The translations under genes and the position numbers were made by a program. Below are positions 8,647 to 18,198 of a stretch of DNA of 64,000 nucleotides, one piece after another. Numbering within the stretch: the stretch's first letter is position 1; every line of letters starts with the position of its first letter. Source of the DNA: Bacteroides ovatus (GTDB lineage: Bacteria; Bacteroidota; Bacteroidia; Bacteroidales; Bacteroidaceae). Where the stretch lies: assembly GCF_001314995.1 (NCBI RefSeq), contig NZ_CP012938.1:310001-374000 (forward strand). The letters run 5' to 3'. The notes under the pieces are model-generated. The model ran no database searches and had not been told where the DNA came from. It was given only the letters and a program-made list of their open reading frames with translations.

Positions 8647-9852
8647 ATGATAAACTTTCTAAAAGCCTTATGGAAAGCATTCTTTATAGCTCTGAAGAGT
8701 AAATATAGGTGGCTTTTAATACTCTTTATTTTGTGGCTATATCGAGTAGATTTTATCTCTGCTGATGGAGGAGGATTAGCGAAGACTTTACAAGTAGTAA
8801 CGTTATTTGGAATGTTTTTTTTAACCATCAGCTATCGGAAGAATCTAATATCAATAGCTTATAACAGAACAAATTTACCAATCCAATCAGTGTTGTATCT
8901 ATATACTTATGCACTTATCAGCACGGCTTGGGCCTTGATACCTACATTCGCTTTTTTTCTTTCATTTCAGAACTTGGCATTACTTCTTGTTTTGATTTGG
9001 GTATTTGGGCAGTTCCGTGATTTTAAAACAATGGAAAAGTCCTTCTTAATGATTGCTGTCTTTACAATGCTTTTTGAGGTTATTACTGTCCGTTTTCTAG
9101 AAGGATTTAGTTTGTTTTTTCATTTTTTGCAAAGTGGCTCAGCGGCAGCTTTGTGTTTTTCTTATTGTATAGCAGAATTGTTAGCTATGAAGCGTCCGGA
9201 TAAAGAGCGGAAATTTCTTTTAAAGTGGACTATTGTTATTTCATTAATTGTATTAGTAATAAGTACTAGTAGTGGTGCGAATGTATCTGCAATTTGTGGC
9301 TTTGCCATTGCTTTGTTTTTTTCGAGAAAGGTATTCTATTCGTTATTACTTTTTTCTTTAGGTATTTTTCTTTATTTAAATCAAGATCTGCTTACTACAT
9401 TAATGTTCCTTGTGATGCCTGGTAAATCGTTGGAAACGGTATCAAGTGCTTCAGGTAGGCAAGCTTTATGGGATGTTTTATTGAATTTAGCTGCTCAAAA
9501 ACCTTTTCTTGGTTGGGGATATGCTTGTATTGAGCGTGCTGTAACGAATACAGGATTTATGGCAAGTGATGCCCACAATAATTATTTAGGAATTTATGGC
9601 AGTTTGGGAATAATCGGATGCGCTTTTTTAGGATTTCAATTTCTTTCTACTATACTATATTCTTTTAAAAGAAGAATGAAGTGTGGATATTTAGGCATCT
9701 TTGCAGCGACATGTTGTGCAATTCTCAATGGATATTCTTATGGTTTTCTGTCAGGCAAGGCTTGCTCTATTACAGTGATCTATTTCTCTTTAGTTGTATT
9801 ATCCTTTACTTATTCAAGAGTGAATTATTATGATAGATATGGAGTTGAGTAG
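8647..9852 (+). CDS. wzy: O-antigen/capsule polymerase (Wzy/WaaL-like)
   Basis: A 401-residue integral membrane protein with about 11 helices. A large periplasmic loop contains FLGWGYACIERAV and SDAHNNYLGIYGSLGIIG, the GWG...HNxYL...G..G pattern of the O-antigen ligase/polymerase (Wzy_C) superfamily. It is the only such protein in the window, and in a Wzx/Wzy-dependent capsule locus it is best called the repeat-unit polymerase. Wzy joins flipped repeat units at the periplasmic face by adding the growing chain to the next unit. Its 3' end overlaps the next acyltransferase start (9830) by 23 bases, which implies coupled expression. The local G+C is very low, near 28-33%. Confidence 0.85.
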   Translation: MINFLKALWKAFFIALKSKYRWLLILFILWLYRVDFISADGGGLAKTLQVVTLFGMFFLTISYRKNLISIAYNRTNLPIQSVLYLYTYALISTAWALIPTFAFFLSFQNLALLLVLIWVFGQFRDFKTMEKSFLMIAVFTMLFEVITVRFLEGFSLFFHFLQSGSAAALCFSYCIAELLAMKRPDKERKFLLKWTIVISLIVLVISTSSGANVSAICGFAIALFFSRKVFYSLLLFSLGIFLYLNQDLLTTLMFLVMPGKSLETVSSASGRQALWDVLLNLAAQKPFLGWGYACIERAVTNTGFMASDAHNNYLGIYGSLGIIGCAFLGFQFLSTILYSFKRRMKCGYLGIFAATCCAILNGYSYGFLSGKACSITVIYFSLVVLSFTYSRVNYYDRYGVE

Positions 9853-10831
9853 CAAGATTAAAATTGCAAGCTTATTATGTACCATGATGGTGGTATACCG
9901 ACATTCCCTAAATTATTTAGCTTTTTTCAATTCATGGACAGGTCACGGAATAAGTGGGTTTGTTGAGGATGGCGTCTCTCTGTTGACAGAGATAGCAGTA
10001 CCTTATTTTTTTATCATATCAGGCTTTTTCTTTTTTCGGATTTCTTATTACGAAAAAAATAATTACTTCAAAATGCTTAAGAAAAAAGCGAAGACATTAT
10101 TAATTCCATTCATCTTTTGGAATATAGTGGGAGGGGGGATACTGTGCTTGTATAATCGGGCTCAAGTAGGAGATTCAATAGTTAATTGTGTTCAGCAGTT
10201 ATTTATGAGTAATTGGTATGGACCATTGTGGTATGTGAGGGATTTAATGACACTAATGCTATTAGTGCCTTTATATGGATGGATTTTTTTGTGTAATAAG
10301 AGTTGGTTATATTTAATTATAGTACTGTTGTCATTTTATTTTTGGATGCCAAGTGATGGCAATTGGATTTCAACAGAAAGTGTGCTCTTTTTCTTTCTTG
10401 GTGGAGTTTTGCAAAAATATGAGAAAATAGTGGAAATGCAAATGCCCTACAAGATGATCATGGGATATGCTTTTTTGTGGGTGTTATATTCATTCGGATT
10501 TATCCCTATTGAGAATACTTATCTGCATAAGATTAATACAATATTAGGTTTGGTCATTTTTTGGCAGTTGGTTAATTTGCTTACAGCTAAACAAAGTGAG
10601 AAGTTATTGACATTGTCTAGTTATTCTTTTTTGATTTATGTAATGCATTTGTATTTGATAAAAGTTATGAAACAGGGATTAGGTGCCTTATTCTTTGAAA
10701 ATGATGTGATGGCATTATTATCTTATATTTTATTACCTCTTATAACTATGTTTATTATTATTGTTATAGGAAAATTATGGGCTAAAACTTCGTTAGTCAC
10801 CTATAACCTTGTAACAGGCGGAAGATTATGA
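9830..10831 (+). CDS. Acyltransferase-3 family membrane protein
   Basis: A 333-residue acyltransferase-3 protein. MVVYRHSLNYL supplies the first conserved block with the RH pair, and VPYFFIISGFFFFR the second. LWYVRDLMTLMLL resembles the middle conserved block, and about ten membrane segments are present. Two in-frame ATGs (9830 and 9839) precede the first helix; both overlap the wzy 3' end, and either could be used. It is followed by a second acyltransferase with a four-base ATGA overlap. Its likely role is O-acetylation or other O-acylation of one capsule sugar; which residue is acylated cannot be read from the sequence. Confidence 0.87.
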   Translation: MIDMELSSKIKIASLLCTMMVVYRHSLNYLAFFNSWTGHGISGFVEDGVSLLTEIAVPYFFIISGFFFFRISYYEKNNYFKMLKKKAKTLLIPFIFWNIVGGGILCLYNRAQVGDSIVNCVQQLFMSNWYGPLWYVRDLMTLMLLVPLYGWIFLCNKSWLYLIIVLLSFYFWMPSDGNWISTESVLFFFLGGVLQKYEKIVEMQMPYKMIMGYAFLWVLYSFGFIPIENTYLHKINTILGLVIFWQLVNLLTAKQSEKLLTLSSYSFLIYVMHLYLIKVMKQGLGALFFENDVMALLSYILLPLITMFIIIVIGKLWAKTSLVTYNLVTGGRL

Positions 10832-11790
10832 ATCAGAATTTGTATATAGATAGAGATACTTCATCTGTTATTAAAGGTGTATTGATAATTCTTATCGTAA
10901 TAGGGCATAATAAGGTGTTATGCTCAACTGATAATAAAGGAGCTGACTATCTTTATCTGTTTCATGTTATATGTTTTTTTATTCTACCATTTTTTTATGA
11001 TATAAAAAAGGAGATAACAGTGAAACGTCTATGTGATATAGTGGTACGGAACTGGATTCCATATTTTTGGATATGCATTGCTTGCTATGTAATATCTAGT
11101 GTGGTAAATCATGAGTTTAATTGGGATTGGAGCCATGTATGGGCTTTTGTTAATGGAACGCAAACTCCTTTACTAAAAAACTTTGGTTTTATATTTCCAT
11201 GGTTTCTTCCAACTTATTGTTCTTTTTACATACTATATTTGTTTACTAATAAATACAAATATTTTTATAGATTATTGACTGTATTGTCTTTGATTACCTG
11301 GAGTTTATCGTGGTCACAGTTCCATTATTTTAAAGGTATAATACCATTTGGTATTGGTCTAGCTATCTACTATTTTGGTTTCGGTGTGCTTTCTTTTTAT
11401 GTAAATCGTTTATCTGTAAGAATGAAATATTTAGGAGCATTTCTTTTTGTATTGCTTTCAGTAGATTATTGGCTAGATTATTCGTTTTTGTCTTACTCTT
11501 ATAAATTATTACCTATATGTTTTTTTCTGGGATTGTTGTGGATAGCACCTTATTTGAATTTTCGTTGGCTAAAATTACTGGGTGATAACTCTTTGGGTAT
11601 TTATATGATACATATCTTTCTGGCAAATATATCCTATTTAATTTTTCCAGATAATTTTTGGGGAGGGATGATTGGACTTGTGGTAACCTTGTTAATATCC
11701 TTGTGGTTGGTAAAATGGGTAGTCAAGCGAAAAAAAATGAGGAGTATATTTCTCCCAAGATCCTGGAGTGATATAAAAATGAATGTATAG
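10828..11790 (+). CDS. Acyltransferase-3 family membrane protein (second of tandem pair)
   Basis: A 320-residue acyltransferase-3 protein, distinct in sequence from its upstream neighbour. VLIILIVIGHNKVL carries the conserved His and LFHVICFFILPFFY the second block. FPWFLPTYCSFYI and LGDNSLGIYMIHIFLANISY match later family blocks. The second block lacks the usual SGF after the hydrophobic run (it reads ILPFFYD), a mild departure from the family. The start overlaps the previous stop by four bases. It ends 66 bases before the next GT4 gene. An O-acyltransferase role on the capsule is inferred from family and context. Confidence 0.83.
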   Translation: MNQNLYIDRDTSSVIKGVLIILIVIGHNKVLCSTDNKGADYLYLFHVICFFILPFFYDIKKEITVKRLCDIVVRNWIPYFWICIACYVISSVVNHEFNWDWSHVWAFVNGTQTPLLKNFGFIFPWFLPTYCSFYILYLFTNKYKYFYRLLTVLSLITWSLSWSQFHYFKGIIPFGIGLAIYYFGFGVLSFYVNRLSVRMKYLGAFLFVLLSVDYWLDYSFLSYSYKLLPICFFLGLLWIAPYLNFRWLKLLGDNSLGIYMIHIFLANISYLIFPDNFWGGMIGLVVTLLISLWLVKWVVKRKKMRSIFLPRSWSDIKMNV

Positions 11791-11856
11791 ACTGAAATAT
11801 AAGTATGTTTGTATAGATAATTGGATTAGTGTTTATAATATATTAATAGTATAATA

Positions 11857-13023
11857 ATGAAAATTCTTTGGGTTAATCCGTCTTTTTTAGATTATCGAAT
11901 ACCTGTTTATAAACGATTATATGAATTGACGGATGGAAACTTTTATATACTGTTTTCTAAAAAACGTGTATCGGAACGTATTTGTCTAAAAATACAAGAA
12001 GCCATTGGGGTTAATGCGATCTGCTTTGAAGGTGAGAAAAGAATAATCTTTGGAGAAAAAGAAGGAATGTCTAATAAATGGATGTCTTTTCCCATCACAA
12101 AAGGATTATATAAACGAATAAAAAAGATAGATGCAGATATTGTGATTGCTGAAGGATTTTTTCAATGGACTCCACAAGCTGTACGGTATGTTTTTTTTCA
12201 TAGAAAACCTCTATTAATAGAATATGAAAGAACTAAGCATACAGAAAGATCCTGTCCAAAATGGAGAATGATATATCGAAAATTAGTGGATCAATTTGTT
12301 TCTGGATATCTGTGCAATGGAAAACTTACTAAAGAGTATCTTTTTGATGAGATGAAGATAAAAAAAGATAATTTGTTTGTTGGAGGAATGTCTGCAGATA
12401 GTGAAGGCTTAGTTAGTGCTATACAGAGTATGTCCGTGGAAGAATGTATTACTTTTAGAAATAAATTAAATATAAATAATAGTGGAATCGTTTATATATA
12501 CGTAGGGCAGCTTATTGAACGTAAGGGGGTAATATATCTTTTAAATGCTTGGAAGAAACACATTCGAAAATATAATCAGGATAATTTATTAATTGTCGGC
12601 GGTGGTGACTTGTATAATAGTTTTGTAGATAAATTTGGAGATGAAGTTAGTATCCATTTTACAAATGGTATTGATTATGATAATATATATAAGTATTATG
12701 CAATATCCGATGTTTTTATCATTCCAACATTAGAAGATAATTGGAGTTTAGTGGTGCCAGAAGCAATGGCTTGTGGGTTGCCGATTGCTTGCTCCATTTA
12801 TAATGGATGTTATCCGGAATTAGTGCATGAAGGTGAAAATGGTAAGCTATTTGATCCGTTAAAGCAAGAAACGGTTATTGAGGCATTGGATACGTTTCAC
12901 CGAGTTGATTTACAGAAGTATGGAGAATATTCTAGAAAAATAGAGAAGTATTATAATCATGAACGAACAGCTAATAACATTTATGCTGCTTGCGTGGAAG
13001 TATTAAATAGAAACAATAAATGA
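11857..13023 (+). CDS. GT4-family glycosyltransferase
   Basis: A 388-residue GT-B enzyme of family GT4. The acceptor domain begins MKILWVNPSFLDYRIPVYKR, a typical start for polysaccharide GT4 proteins. The donor domain includes IYVGQLIERKGVIYLLNAWK, LLIVGGGDLY, ISDVFIIPTLEDNWSLVVPEAMACGLP and a CELV-like ending. The E-x7-E donor-binding motif lies in EDNWSLVVPEAM. Its stop codon is separated by only one base from the next GT2 start at 13025, so the two are almost certainly co-translated. It is expected to act at the cytoplasmic face on the lipid-linked repeat unit; donor and linkage are unknown. Confidence 0.88.
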   Translation: MKILWVNPSFLDYRIPVYKRLYELTDGNFYILFSKKRVSERICLKIQEAIGVNAICFEGEKRIIFGEKEGMSNKWMSFPITKGLYKRIKKIDADIVIAEGFFQWTPQAVRYVFFHRKPLLIEYERTKHTERSCPKWRMIYRKLVDQFVSGYLCNGKLTKEYLFDEMKIKKDNLFVGGMSADSEGLVSAIQSMSVEECITFRNKLNINNSGIVYIYVGQLIERKGVIYLLNAWKKHIRKYNQDNLLIVGGGDLYNSFVDKFGDEVSIHFTNGIDYDNIYKYYAISDVFIIPTLEDNWSLVVPEAMACGLPIACSIYNGCYPELVHEGENGKLFDPLKQETVIEALDTFHRVDLQKYGEYSRKIEKYYNHERTANNIYAACVEVLNRNNK

Positions 13024-13024
13024 A

Positions 13025-13993
13025 ATGTTACAGATTGATTTGTCGATAATTATTCCTGTTTATAATGCCGTTCCATTGTTAGAACGTTGCTTGAATTCTA
13101 TCTTTATCCAAACTACACAATATTCCTATGAAGTGATATTGGTGGATGATGGTAGTACAGATAATTCGGTAGAGGTTATTAAAGCTAGACCAGAAAGGAA
13201 TATTGTGTTGCATCAACAATCAAATGCAGGACCTGCAGCTGCACGAAACAAAGGCATGGAGTTAGCAAAAGGCAAATATGTAGCTTTTATTGATGCTGAT
13301 GATTATTGGAATGATGGCTATATAGAACAAACGGTACAGTTTCTAGAAGAACATGTGAGATGTGTAGCTGTATCGGTCGGGTGTAAATCCATTTCGTTTG
13401 GTAATCCACCTTGCTATTGTCCTGCTTTCGTCAATGATAACTCGAAAATTTCGGCTTTTGTTATAGATGATTTCTTTACATATTGGGCGGAACACTGTGT
13501 GCCAGGTACATGCTCTACTACTATACGAACTGATGTTGCGAAAGCTTCGGGTGGAATGCGCCGTGACTTACGTATTACAGAAGATTATGAATATTGGCTC
13601 TATTTATCAACATTTGGTAAGTGGGGATTCATTCCTAAAATCCTTTATGTAAGTGATGGTGGCATTGTGACACAAAAGCAGGGACATGTGAAGAAGGATA
13701 TTGAGCGTGCACGCAAATCACCAGATATGGCTGATTTTGAGAAGCGTATCATTAAAAGAATAACCGAAGTTGATGCGAAAAACTATATAAAAGTTCGTGG
13801 TAGAGTATCTAGAGTATTAGTATATAGTCATGTAATTACAGGTCGTTTTAGTTTGGGAAGAAAAGAAGCGTTATGTTATGGAGAACACTTTCCAAAAGAT
13901 AAAATAGGTATACTTATGAATATTGCTAAATATACAGCTTTTACTTGGTGGTGTCTTGCTTATATGTTGCGATGGAGAGAGTATCATAGATAA
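13025..13993 (+). CDS. GT2-family glycosyltransferase
   Basis: A 322-residue GT-A inverting glycosyltransferase of family GT2. Conserved elements are LSIIIPVYNAVPLLERCLNS, the nucleotide aspartate in VILVDDGSTDNS, AGPAAARNKGMELAKG and the DxD motif FIDADDYW. A later ITEDYEYWLYLS contains the ED catalytic-base region. The C-terminal ~90 residues are basic and end in hydrophobic segments (FTWWCLAYMLRW) that probably associate with the membrane. It directly follows a GT4 gene. It adds one residue to the repeat unit; donor specificity cannot be inferred reliably. Confidence 0.9.
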   Translation: MLQIDLSIIIPVYNAVPLLERCLNSIFIQTTQYSYEVILVDDGSTDNSVEVIKARPERNIVLHQQSNAGPAAARNKGMELAKGKYVAFIDADDYWNDGYIEQTVQFLEEHVRCVAVSVGCKSISFGNPPCYCPAFVNDNSKISAFVIDDFFTYWAEHCVPGTCSTTIRTDVAKASGGMRRDLRITEDYEYWLYLSTFGKWGFIPKILYVSDGGIVTQKQGHVKKDIERARKSPDMADFEKRIIKRITEVDAKNYIKVRGRVSRVLVYSHVITGRFSLGRKEALCYGEHFPKDKIGILMNIAKYTAFTWWCLAYMLRWREYHR

Positions 13994-14009
13994 AATATAG
14001 AAGATAAAT

Positions 14010-14972
14010 ATGCCTAAAGTTATAATTATACTTCCCTACTTTGGGAAATTTGATTCACTATTTACATTTTGGTTGCAATCATGCGCTTACAATAATACGA
14101 TCGACTTCCTTGTAATAACCGATGATAAGACAAAATATAATTATCCTCAAAATGTAAAGGTTGTCTATGATACATTTGTGCATCTTCGTGAAGAAATTCA
14201 GTTGCTTTATGATTTCAAAATATCATTGGAGACTCCTTATCGGTTTTGTAATTTTAGGCCTGCATACGGAGAAATTTTTCAAAATTATTTGGAAGGATAT
14301 GATTTTTGGGGATTTAGTGATTGTGATATGTTGTTTGGAGATATTATGAAGTTCATCCCTTCTGATTGGAGTTGTTACGATAAAATAGGAAAATTTGGTC
14401 ACTTATCATTAGTCCGCAATACGGAAGAAAACAGGATGTTATATAAGGAAAATGATGCATATAAAATAGCTTTCTCTACTAATCGTCCTTTATTTTTTGA
14501 TGAAGACGCGTTCCCTTATCTTTTTGAAAAGCATGGAAAGAAGATTTATCCGTTTCCTATTTTAGATTTCATGCCTAGGTTGAAAGAGTTGAAAGTACTT
14601 AATGATAAGCTAGGAAATAGGATGAGTGTGTTTACTTATGAAGAAGGACGTATTATGCGATATTCTTTATATGAAAATAAAATAGTATCTAATGAATATG
14701 CATATATTCACTTTTTGAAACGCCCCATTGAAATAGCCTGTAATGGTATACCTCAATCTTTTTTGATTGTACCCAATCAATTTATAAATATGGAGCCGAT
14801 CACATTAGACTTGATTGTTAAACATGTCGGTAAAGGAATTTTTTGGGCATATTGGCGAAATAGCTTCAAATGGAAGAACTTTAAGGATAGGCTGTACAAT
14901 AGGTTATGGGGAAACCGTGCGGATAGAAATCTAATTCAATGTATGAGGAGGAAGATTGATAGAGCAGGCTAA
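14010..14972 (+). CDS. DUF6625-like putative glycosyltransferase
   Basis: A 320-residue cytoplasmic protein resembling the DUF6625 family found in polysaccharide loci. It starts VIIILPYFGKF, continues FWLQSCAYNNTIDFLVITDD, and has YDFWGFSDCDMLFGDI. That DCD sits where GT-A enzymes have DxD, and a second acidic patch FFDEDAFPYLF follows. The pattern suggests a nucleotide-diphospho-sugar transferase with a GT-A fold, but catalytic activity in this family is not something I can cite. It begins 16 bases after the GT2 gene and ends the continuous run of glycosyltransferase genes before a 350-base gap. Confidence 0.7.
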   Translation: MPKVIIILPYFGKFDSLFTFWLQSCAYNNTIDFLVITDDKTKYNYPQNVKVVYDTFVHLREEIQLLYDFKISLETPYRFCNFRPAYGEIFQNYLEGYDFWGFSDCDMLFGDIMKFIPSDWSCYDKIGKFGHLSLVRNTEENRMLYKENDAYKIAFSTNRPLFFDEDAFPYLFEKHGKKIYPFPILDFMPRLKELKVLNDKLGNRMSVFTYEEGRIMRYSLYENKIVSNEYAYIHFLKRPIEIACNGIPQSFLIVPNQFINMEPITLDLIVKHVGKGIFWAYWRNSFKWKNFKDRLYNRLWGNRADRNLIQCMRRKIDRAG

Positions 14973-15326
14973 TCAGTAATAGAATATGTTTCGTTTGAAA
15001 TGTTATTATCATGAATGTCTGTTAAATATTATATGTGTTTTTTATGTGCTTTTATATTAATTAGTAGATTCTTTATAACTGCTGAAATAGGGATTTCATG
15101 AATTATACTAATTGTTACTCTTTAGAAATATAGACATGTATATATTATACAGTGTTCCTTATTTTGATATTTTCTTTAATAATCGATAGTTGTTGTGCTA
15201 AATAGATGATTTATAGGCTATTTTTCTTTATGTGCTATTTGTGAATGGCGTTTGAACACTGAAATATATCGTACTCTTTGATGACGCGATATGTAAATTA
15301 AAAATTAATAATATCTATTATTCCCA
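14973..15326. other. AT-rich intergenic stretch, nothing recognised
   Basis: About 350 bases between the DUF6625-like gene and the out-of-frame start of the MBOAT gene. I see no open frame of useful length, no tRNA, no clear inverted repeat and no good TAnnTTTG promoter element. It is very AT-rich and could be remnant sequence from a lost gene or recombination junction. Confidence 0.5.
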
Positions 15327-16765
15327 ATGCTTTATAATAGTTTCTCTTTTCTACTATTCTTTCCAATAGTAGCAACATTCTTTTTCTTTTACCACATAAG
15401 ATAAGACAGGGATATTTACTCGTAGTGAGCTACTTCTTTTATATGAATTGGAGTCCTACGTATAGCTTGTTTCTTGTATTTGTCACTTTGGTAAGTTATG
15501 TAGGAGCACAGATACTTCAAAAGTTTTGTGAGAGTGAGAATGATAAACTAAGAAGGGTTGTCTTAGCTAGTACACTTTTGCTTTGCTTTTCAGGATTATT
15601 TATTTTTAAATATCTCAACTTTCTGAATGATTCGCTTTGGGGACTATTTTCGCTGATGGGTATTCGAATGGAAGTGCCACATTTAGAGTTGCTATTACCA
15701 GTAGGTATCTCTTTCTACACTTTTCAAGCGTGTGGATATATGATAGATGTTTACAGGCGGCAGATTATGGTAGAGAGGAATTTTTGCACATATGCACTGT
15801 TTATCTCTTTTTTTCCGCAAATTGCAGCTGGCCCTATTGGGAGAGGCAAGGAGTTGTTGCCGCAGTTTAAGGTAAAGCACTATCTTAATAGAGAGGATAT
15901 TACTACTGGATTACGCTGGATGTTGTGGGGCTATTTTATGAAGGTTGTGGTAGCGGATAGGTTGGCTTTATATACAGATGCTGTGTTTGGCAACATAGCA
16001 CATCATACAGGGGGGTCGATATTAGTAGCTGCTGTGCTTTTCACTTTTCAGATTTATTGTGACTTTGCTGGATACTCTTTTATTGCTTTAGGGTGTGCAC
16101 GTATTATGGGATTTCGATTGATTGTGAACTTTGCACGACCTTATATGGCAACTAGCGTACAAGACTTTTGGCGGAGGTGGCATATTTCACTTTCTACTTG
16201 GTTTAGGGATTACCTCTATATTCCTTTGGGGGGTAGCCGTTGCAGCAAGTGGCGTACAAGGATGAATCTAATGATAACTTTTGTAGTGAGTGGGTTGTGG
16301 CATGGAGCTAACTGGACCTTCGTGATCTGGGGTGGATTGAATGGGCTCTTTCAAGTGATAGGTAATGTAATAAATCCTATCAAAGAACAGACGCGTTTGT
16401 GTTGTGGATTGAGAAAGGATAGTATATGGCTAAAGGCTTTTAATATCTTACTGACTTTTGTACTAATGACAGTTACATGGACTTTTTTCAAAGCACATAC
16501 ATTGGAGGATGCATTATTAGCTATTAGCAAGATGGTACTACCAGCAGGAGTTCTTTATAAACCCGACCTTTCTGTGTTACTCTATGGCACGATGGGGGTA
16601 GGTGTGTTGATGGGGTGTGATATGCTTGAAGAGAAGAATGGAAAGCATCCGTTACTAGAGAATGACTCGATAACTATTCGCTTTGCTTCGTATGTGGTTC
16701 TATCAATGATAATTCTAAGTGTAGGAGTCTTTGATGGTGGACAGTTTATCTACTTTCAATTCTAA
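15327..16765 (+). pseudogene. MBOAT O-acyltransferase with 5' frameshift
   Basis: An MBOAT-family (AlgI/PatA-like) membrane acyltransferase. The long intact frame (15425-16765, 446 residues from a GTG) holds all catalytic blocks: QDFWRRWHISLSTWFRDYLY and VSGLWHGANWTFVIWGG with the essential His. The normal family N-terminus is encoded just upstream in another frame: an ATG at 15327 gives MLYNSFSFLLFFPIVATFFF and then hits TAA at 15402. The continuation PHKIRQGYLLVVSYFFYMNW reads into the long ORF in the -1 frame. One T lost in the T-rich tract 15378-15390 explains the break. The remaining protein lacks the first membrane helix and may be inactive, unless the GTG start works or the base is a sequencing error. 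Confidence 0.85.
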
Positions 16766-16771
16766 ACAACA

Positions 16772-17680
16772 ATGGATATAAGTAAACAGGGTATAAGATA
16801 TATAGGTAAGGCACTCTTGCTATTTGTTCTGTTACTAGTGGCAGACAGAGGAATAGGGTATAGTTTGAAATGGATGTATTTCAACCAAAAGGGTGAGGAT
16901 TTTTATTATACGACTAAAGCGTTGGATGAGCAAACAGCAAACTTGGTAATATTAGGGTCGTCACGTGCTCGTAACCATTACAATCCGGAGATATTGCAGG
17001 ATTCTTTAGATATGAGTTGCTATAATGCAGGACGCAGTGGTTGTTTTCTTGTGTATCAACGGGCGCAGTTGGACCTAATGTTGGATAGATATACACCGAA
17101 GGCGATTATATTAGAGGTGACACCTTATGACATGGCAGTAGGTGAAGGGGATTATGATCGCTTATCAGGATTGTTGCCTTATCAACATCATGCTTCTTGG
17201 CAAGAGGTAATTAGTATGAAGAGTCCTTGGGAAAAGTACAAGTGTTGGTCGAATATTTATCCTTATAACTCGAAATTCTTTAAAATGGTGAAGAATTTGA
17301 AAGATTGTGGGATATTCCATGCGAATGGTTTTCAGCCTTTAGAGGGATTTTGGAAAGAGGAGAAAAAGGAATATATAAATAGTATTGCGATTGACAACCG
17401 TAAAGTGGAGGCAATGGTACACATTATAGAGGTGTGTAAAACAAAGCAAATAATGCTTACCATGGTGACTTCACCTATGTATGCCGATGTGGTGGAGACG
17501 AAGTCATTAGCTATTACTGACTCGCTATGCAAGCGAAATAATATACCTTATTATTCTTTCTTGAATCAAGCTGCCTATGATAATCAGAAATTGTTTCATA
17601 CCACAGACCATTTAAATTCTACAGGTGCAGATAAATTCAGTCGTGAAATAGCACATCTACTCAAAAATAATTTCAATTAA
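16772..17680 (+). CDS. SGNH-like acyltransferase partner of MBOAT
   Basis: A 302-residue protein with one N-terminal membrane helix (residues ~12-25) and a periplasmic SGNH-hydrolase-like domain. LVILGSSRARNHYNPE has the nucleophile-type serine block (S63/S64). NAGRSGCFLVYQ fits block II, and TDHLNSTGA gives the D-x-H pair (D279, H280). MBOAT plus SGNH pairs such as AlgI/AlgJ-AlgX or PatA/PatB pass an acyl group across the membrane and onto a polysaccharide. It starts six bases after the MBOAT stop, so the pair is one transcription unit. Because the MBOAT gene is frameshifted, this partner may be orphaned in this strain. Confidence 0.8.
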   Translation: MDISKQGIRYIGKALLLFVLLLVADRGIGYSLKWMYFNQKGEDFYYTTKALDEQTANLVILGSSRARNHYNPEILQDSLDMSCYNAGRSGCFLVYQRAQLDLMLDRYTPKAIILEVTPYDMAVGEGDYDRLSGLLPYQHHASWQEVISMKSPWEKYKCWSNIYPYNSKFFKMVKNLKDCGIFHANGFQPLEGFWKEEKKEYINSIAIDNRKVEAMVHIIEVCKTKQIMLTMVTSPMYADVVETKSLAITDSLCKRNNIPYYSFLNQAAYDNQKLFHTTDHLNSTGADKFSREIAHLLKNNFN

Positions 17681-17682
17681 TA

Positions 17683-18198
17683 ATGAAACCGTCCATTCTT
17701 TTTATTCTTCATATGCCACCGCCTGTACATGGCGCGGCCATGATGGGGAAATATATTCATGATAGTAAAATGATAAATGAGACTTTCGACTGCCATTATA
17801 TCAATCTGGCCACTGCCAAGGATATTAAGGATATCGGTAAAGTTGGACTGAAGAAGCTAATTTCGTTTTTGGAAATGCTGAAATCTATACGTAAAATGGT
17901 GAAACAGATGAAAATACTGTTGGTATATGTTACGCCAAATTCACACGGAATTGCACTCTATAAAGAGTTTGTTATTGTGCAAATGTTGAAGGGGATGGGG
18001 TGTAAGGTGGTGATCCATTTTCATAATCAGGGAGTGAGGATATTTCAAGACCACTGGCCTAATAGGTGGATATATCCACGGCTTTTTAAAGGGGTGAAGG
18101 TGATACTACTATCCGAAGCACTCTACAAGGATGTGGAGAAATATGTGGATAGGCAGAATGTACTGATTTGTCCGAATGGTATTCCTGACATAAACTAA
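17683..18198 (+). pseudogene. GT4 glycosyltransferase, N-terminal half of split gene
   Basis: A 171-residue product equal to the acceptor domain of a GT4 enzyme. It starts SILFILHMPPPVHGAAMMG, a form common in Bacteroides GT4 proteins, and ends CPNGIPDIN, exactly where the interdomain linker should continue into the donor domain. The frame stops at TAA (18196-18198), and the missing half is encoded in the -1 frame from the overlapping TAATG. The joined proteins would give about 357 residues, a normal GT4 length. This is either a recent frameshift that disables the enzyme or, less likely, a two-subunit enzyme kept together by translational re-initiation. Confidence 0.8.

Noticed and set aside
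15378..15404. Programmed -1 ribosomal frameshifting in the MBOAT gene
   Set aside because: No X-XXY-YYZ slippery heptamer and no convincing downstream structure; a simple indel is more likely.
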